DNA of 64,000 nucleotides from Monosporascus cannonballus (taxonomy: Eukaryota; Ascomycota; Sordariomycetes; Xylariales), in contig QJNS01000134.1 of NCBI GenBank assembly GCA_004154925.1, forward strand, positions 1 to 64,000. Direction: 5' to 3'. The first letter of the stretch is position 1. Each line of letters opens with the position of its first letter. Below are positions 59,501-64,000 of this stretch, piece after piece. The position numbers were made by a program, and so were the translations under genes. The notes beneath the pieces were generated by a model, which was given only the letters and a program-made list of their open reading frames with translations, did not search any database and had not been told where the DNA came from.

Positions 59501-60500
59501 ATAAGTAATTTCGAATTTTATAGATCTCGGTTTTATGCTGTAAAAAGTGTTATTAGGTCGAAAAATATTGATATTAACCGTATATCGAAACTTGTTATTA
59601 TTTTTTAATATCTTTAATATATTAGATATATTGTTAATCGTTAAATGTAATTGCTATAACAATGTAATCTAGTAAATAATTGAATTAAATAAACTTAAAA
59701 AGCTTTTTCTGTGCTTTCTTTTTTAAATTAGTAAAAAACTTAGTTATTAACGTTTTTTGTTTCTAATTCAGCTTAGATACCAGCTAAATAAGCGTACTGC
59801 TATAGCTGGATATTAATCTCTTTTATTATAATTGTTGGATTTATATTTCAGCCTTTGTTTTTTCGTTTACTATTTGAAAAACTTTCGTTAATATTTTCTC
59901 GAATTATTTATAATCGTTATAAATTTGCATTACTTTTAGATTTTCTTTTTCCACCGGTAAAATAATATATTTCTTTATGATCGGCTTAAATTAAATAACC
60001 GTATTTTAAGTACGTCGTTTAATTGTAAATTTAATTTACGTATTGGACGTAATAAATCGAATAAGAAAATACTTACAATATATTTAGCATTAAGTTAAAA
60101 ATAATTATAATTTAATTAAAATTTCGTTAAAAAGTTCCGACTTAAAAGGCTTAATAACTTTTTCTAGTTTCTTAGTAACATTTGGCTAAATAACTTAGTT
60201 CGCTCGAAAAAGCTTTCGGTTTCGAAAATCTTCTCTTTTTTCTTAAATTTCTCCTAAGCGGCTTAAAAGAACGTCGTAAGATTATTCTTGTCCTTTTTAA
60301 GCTAAATATTATGTTTATATATAGTATCTAGATATCGAAAAACATTTTTTCAAAAAAGGCGAAACTGTTTTTTTTCTTTAAATTTTATTCTAATATCTGG
60401 ATTATTAAGGACATAGCAAATAAGCTGTTCGAGTTGTTTGTTAGTAAATATAATATCGGCGATATTGCTTAAAATCTAACGATATTACTGAACAAAAACT

Positions 60501-60770
60501 TGTAACGTATAACGACTAGACGGTTTAACTAGCGATTAAACCTAAGTTATACGATACGAATTTATATTAATAAAAGTATTGTAAAAATCTAAGTAATAAA
60601 TATAATAACTTATTACGTTTCGTAATATTAAGGGCGTTATAAATAACGATATTTTATTATAAACTGGAATTATTTAAATTAGAAAAATAACGAACATATT
60701 ATGCATATTAATTATAGTTTATTTTTCTGCTAGTTTATTATAATCTCGCAAAATCTCAATAATTCTAACT
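60501..60770 (-). repeat. Right LTR of the reverse Gypsy
   Basis: Begins TGTAACGTATAACG. Alignable to the left LTR through GGTTTAACTAGCGATTAAACC and AATAACGAACATATT. The end is approximate. Confidence 0.6.
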
Positions 60771-61880
60771 TTTCTAAACTTTACAAGATGTCAATAATTC
60801 TATTATACAACTCTTTTTTAAAACTACACTTTTGTTAATCATTTCTGAATATATTAAAAACGTTAAGTTATAACACTTGATTTTTTTATAATAATTTAAT
60901 ATAAAAGAATAATTAAAATTCTTTTTTAAATTATTTATTTTAATAATATAATAGTATAAAATAAAGATATATAATATATATAAATATAATTTAAAAAACA
61001 ACTTTATTATTATTAATTCTAAAAATTATTATATAATGAAATTTTCAAAAATATTAAATAATAATGATAATTATGTTATATCTTATAATAAAAGTTTTTA
61101 CTTTTTAATATATTTAATTTTTAATTTACTTAGGTATTTTATTTACTGTAAAATATAAATATAATATATTTTTATTAATTTTATATTTTAGTATATTAGT
61201 AAGTTATATATTATAAGTGAAATTAAATTATTTTTCATTAACTTTAATAAAATCTATATAAATTAGTTTTTTATAATTATAATTATCTTTTAATAAGCAA
61301 TTATTAATAATTTAAAATATTAGTAAAAAGCAATTTACTATTAAACAACAATTTTTAACAAATATAAAATATAATTAATAATAAATAAATATAATTATTT
61401 CAAAAGATATTATTATCTTAATTAATATTAATATATATTTAATTATTAAAGTTTTATAAATTGTATTATTTAATAATGTTTAAAAACTTATAAGTAAAAC
61501 CTAATTATATATAGAATAAATTTTTAATTCTTATATAAAACTTTTAATTTATATTAATTAAAATTTATTATGTTTTAAAATATTTGTTAACAAAATTTAA
61601 AATTAGGTGTATAAAATTGAAATAAAATTTAATTTAATAATAAAATTTATAAATTCATTATAACTTATAAATTTATCAGTATAATAAATAATAAAGAAAT
61701 TGAAATACTTAATTTTTACTTATATTTTTAATTTATTCTTAAAATGAAGCTTAAATTTAAACATATTTTATTTTCTTTAAAATTAAAGTTATGAAAATAA
61801 AAGATTTATCTTAATTTTAAATTTATATATTATATAATAATAAAAATAGAAAATATTAATATATAAACCTTAATAAAGTT

Positions 61881-61940
61881 TATATCGCCTGTATAACTAT
61901 ATACATCTTTATACGAATCTGTAATAGCTTTATATTTCTT
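61881..61940 (-). repeat. RIP-mutated decamer array, inverted orientation
   Basis: Blocks TATATCGCCT, GTATAACTAT, ATACATCTTT, ATACGAATCT and GTAATAGCTT are in 10-bp register and read, on the minus strand, like decayed TACAGG-type units. Confidence 0.45.
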
Positions 61941-62910
61941 ATAATAAGTTCTTTTTAGTTTTACTTATATTTATCTTTTAATTTTTTGTTTTTCGTATTT
62001 TTTACAATATGCTGCGTTTTCGTTTAAATCTTAAACCTTGTCGCAAACAAATTAGTTAACGTAATTAATTTTGTACATATTTAGATAAAATTATATAATG
62101 TTTATTTAACTAATACAAAGTTAATACTCTTTGTAAAACTTTTAAACAGCGCTTTTTAAAATAAGGCGTATTTAAATATAAGATTTATATAAACACGTTT
62201 AAAATATTACGCATTCGTATCAGCCATTTTTACTATAAATATAAATATAATAATAATAAAATTTATTTATATTTAAATCGAAAAAAGTTTATTATTTTTA
62301 TTATTAAAATTAAACTTATTTATTATAAACTTAATATTTTTGTTGTTATAATTTTATTACTTTTATCGTTAAAATTCATCGGTTTTTAAAACATTTTATA
62401 AATAAGTTATTTACGACGTTTTATACTGTTTTAGTATCCGACTTATATATGTATAATTTCAAAAAAAATTAAAACTTTTCATATATTATTTGCATTATTT
62501 ACAAAAAGCTGCATCTAGTAAAAGTATATAAACGTTGAAATAGTTTATATCGGTGACGTATTAATTAAATTTCTTTGAAGCCGAATTATATAAGATTTAT
62601 AAATATATTTTTTAAATTTACGTAATATGGATTAACGTTTATATAAGCATAAATACTTATTTACAGTATATTATATAATTTTATATCGGTTTTAACGGTT
62701 TAATTTTCCGTCTTTTATTTAATATTTATATTTTATTAATATTATTAATTACATTCTTTAACGGTATTTACAGTAAAGCGACATATAATTAATTAGATAA
62801 ATTATTATGAATACAGAAAAAGTTAGATAAAGCAAAGGCTTAGATAAAAATATTTGTACGTAAATAATAGGATTGATTTAAATAAGATAAACTTGTTACG
62901 AAGCTTTAAA

Positions 62911-62952
62911 AGATTGTATAAATCTATACAAACTTGTGCAGATTTGTATATA
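62911..62952 (+). repeat. RIP-mutated decamer array near the right end
   Basis: Blocks AGATTGTATA, AATCTATACA, AACTTGTGCA and GATTTGTATA are in exact 10-bp register. Reversing C-to-T/G-to-A changes would give TTGTACAGG-like units as in the left part. Confidence 0.5.
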
Positions 62953-63072
62953 ATTATTCTACGCTTTTTAAATATTTATTTAAGTAATATTTCGTTTAGG
63001 GTGACAAGGGAATTCTGCTTAATTTATTAAATATTTTTTTAAATTTACCCGGGTGTATATATATTTACAATC

Positions 63073-63100
63073 TTTGAGTTTTGTCGCAGTGATCCCTGTG
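63073..63100 (-). repeat. Right terminal inverted repeat, 28 bp
   Basis: Exact reverse complement of 50845-50872, ending GTGATCCCTGTG. It is unmutated although the adjoining interior is RIP-like. Confidence 0.9.
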
Positions 63101-63797
63101 ACACTCCGTAGGCGGGGGCTGCAGCAGTAGTGGCATCCCCGCCGTCCCCGCATTTATCTCTACCCTCGAAGGCCACGATAACGTTAAAGGATCAGATCGG
63201 CTTGCCATCTACGTAATCTCCTTTTTCCAGAAGAAGCATGCTGGACGTAGCAGCGAATGGTCTATTGCCCAATCCAAGGCCGAGAAGTCTGTGAAGGCGA
63301 CTCTTTGCTACCTTTGTGATGTTGATTCTAGTCGGTCTGAAGGTATTTTCACCAATTCTCTAGATGACACGGGAGGTTATTTTTATTAAATATGGCGAGA
63401 AGCTCTACAGAAGGACTTCACTGAAGAATCGATCGTAATCGTGCTGGTCAATGCCTACGAGGTACTTATATCGTTAAACCTGTGGTTTCATGTCTAGGTA
63501 GTGCAGTCGTGAATGGATGATCCGAGTCGCGAGAACATGTTCTTACCATGCCCACGCAAGGCTCTTAAATGGATCCACGAAGCCTGTCAGATCGGGAGTA
63601 GCGTCTGGCACGAATAAGCTCTAGATTTCCGGGCAGAGAGCTCAGCTACACCTGATGTGAAGTTCTCAGATACAGATCGTTGGGTGCGCTGGGTCCTAAT
63701 AATCCTTCGAAAGGGACTTCTGATATACACCTCTCATTCTAACACACAACACTCTTTCCATGTAGCTTGCAACCCCACTTGATTATCCTAAATACAG
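63101..63797. other. Right flank of the element, no confident gene
   Basis: Composition returns to normal at once. A plus-strand frame of about 80 codons (about 63140-63388, containing DRLAIYVISFFQKKHAG) and a following piece (REALQKDFTEESIVIVLVNAYE) look coding-like, but I do not recognise them and a stop separates them. They may be a gene fragment. Confidence 0.35.
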
Positions 63798-63961
63798 TTA
63801 AAAGACCAATTTCACTTTCAGCTTATCGCCTCTCACTATCTCGTCCTTCTTCGTCTCCAGCTCGGGGAGATCCCATGTGACATTGACATACCGCCCGGCG
63901 AGCCAATCGCGTCTCTCGGATGTCAGGTACACGACAGAATCGCCAGTTAGCTCGGCAGTCT
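63798..63961 (-). CDS. Short-chain dehydrogenase/reductase, C-terminal exon (partial)
   Basis: The minus-strand exon begins after a plausible acceptor (TTCACAG at 63968-63962) and ends at the TAA at 63800-63798. It reads TAELTGDSVVYLTSERRDWL, AGRYVNVTWDLPELETKKDE and IVRGDKLKVKLVF. This is the typical C-terminus of fungal SDR oxidoreductases, downstream of the catalytic YxxxK. The NAD(P)-binding and active-site parts lie beyond the window edge or beyond an intron. The substrate is unknown. Confidence 0.65.
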
Positions 63962-64000
63962 CTGTGAACGCTTTTCGTTGGAGATCAAAAAGTCAGCATC

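Larger units (their letters stand above)
54787..60770 (-). mobile_element. Second RIP-degraded Gypsy element, reverse orientation
   Basis: Sequences at 54787-54905 and 60501-60605 align, as do their continuations after a repeat insertion, giving LTRs at about 54787-55265 and 60501-60770. The interior is the reverse complement of recognisable parts of the first Gypsy. For example, 57257-57466 corresponds to the antisense of 31768-31950, and 56340-56400 with 56590-56660 corresponds to the integrase C-terminal region around 32640-32780. LTR sequences differ from those of the first element, so it is a related but distinct family. The outer limits are approximate and no target duplication was resolved. 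Confidence 0.7.
60771..63072. other. AT-rich RIP-mutated interior of the large element
   Basis: About 2.3 kb, very AT-rich and saturated with stops. No protein is readable. It includes two patches with 10-bp phasing (listed separately) that look like mutated versions of the decamer arrays around the intact gene. It may be the remains of further genes of the element. Confidence 0.55.
50845..63100. mobile_element. 12.3-kb composite element bounded by perfect 28-bp inverted repeats
   Basis: Both ends carry the same 28-bp sequence in inverted orientation, beginning CACAGGGATCACTGCG. The left ~1.5 kb has normal composition and one intact cysteine-rich gene. From about 52.3 kb the interior is AT-rich and RIP-like, and contains nested insertions: a Fot1/pogo-type transposon, a Gypsy element, a solo LTR and ~190-bp repeats. 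Subtracting these leaves roughly 4 kb of original element. I see no clear target duplication at the outer edges, and no transposase of its own is readable, so the superfamily is unknown. The CACAG terminus is reminiscent of CACTA-type elements, but that is weak evidence. Confidence 0.7.

Noticed and set aside
60774..61001. 75-codon minus-strand frame rich in Ile, Lys and Asn
   Set aside because: Chance open frame in extremely AT-rich DNA.
1..64000. Giant Starship-type element with a tyrosine-recombinase captain
   Set aside because: Accessory regions and cargo-like genes raised the idea, but no DUF3435-like recombinase is readable near any border.
1..64000. CRISPR arrays, tRNA and rRNA genes
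   Set aside because: No spaced direct repeats of CRISPR type. No cloverleaf with a proper GGTTCRANNCC box was found by eye; a dedicated tRNA search could still find one.

Overview
The window looks like nuclear DNA of a filamentous ascomycete (Pezizomycotina, probably Sordariomycetes). Genes are compact, with introns of about 50-240 bp carrying fungal branch points. The conserved genes are typical of such fungi, and several blocks are extremely AT-rich transposon wrecks with the C-to-T/G-to-A decay expected from repeat-induced point mutation (RIP). There are no bacterial features, CRISPR arrays or recognisable rRNA/tRNA genes.

Layout. (1) 1-26.9 kb is accessory-like and gene-poor. It holds the end of a hAT-type transposon abutting a broken cytochrome P450, one isolated intact C2H2/C2HC zinc-finger regulator (8.77-10.26 kb, minus), a decayed GH105 glycosidase (21.8-22.9 kb, minus), a complete 418-bp hAT-type MITE with an 8-bp target duplication, and an intact five-exon secreted protein of unknown family (24.9-26.9 kb). 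(2) 26,968-34,143 is a complete but RIP-destroyed Ty3/Gypsy chromovirus with two LTRs and a 5-bp duplication. A later solo LTR interrupts its reverse transcriptase. (3) 36.3-48.9 kb is a core housekeeping block: RPN5 (proteasome lid), an FSH1-type serine hydrolase, a 61-aa ATP18 gene split into four exons, a NIPSNAP protein, a RAV2/Rogdi protein, POP7 (RNase P/MRP) and an amadoriase-like flavoenzyme. (4) 50,845-63,100 is bounded by perfect 28-bp terminal inverted repeats. Its left 1.5 kb is intact and encodes a small cysteine-rich DUF3716-like protein. The rest is RIP-mutated and filled with nested elements: a Fot1/pogo-type transposon, a second Gypsy in reverse orientation, a 178-bp solo LTR and three copies of a ~190-bp repeat. 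(5) The window ends in the C-terminus of a short-chain dehydrogenase.

How the parts relate. The core genes serve protein turnover, ATP synthase, V-ATPase assembly and RNA processing, and show no special operon-like link. The most unusual object is the TIR-bounded element. Its one surviving gene has three introns, a 5' leader and a 3' flank all built from a degenerate 10-bp tandem unit (about TACAGGGCTN). Units in the introns supply the TACAG acceptors, and RIP-decayed versions of the same 10-bp phasing are visible near the element's right end.

All gene models were assembled by eye from reading frame, splice signals and remembered family resemblance. No database search was run.
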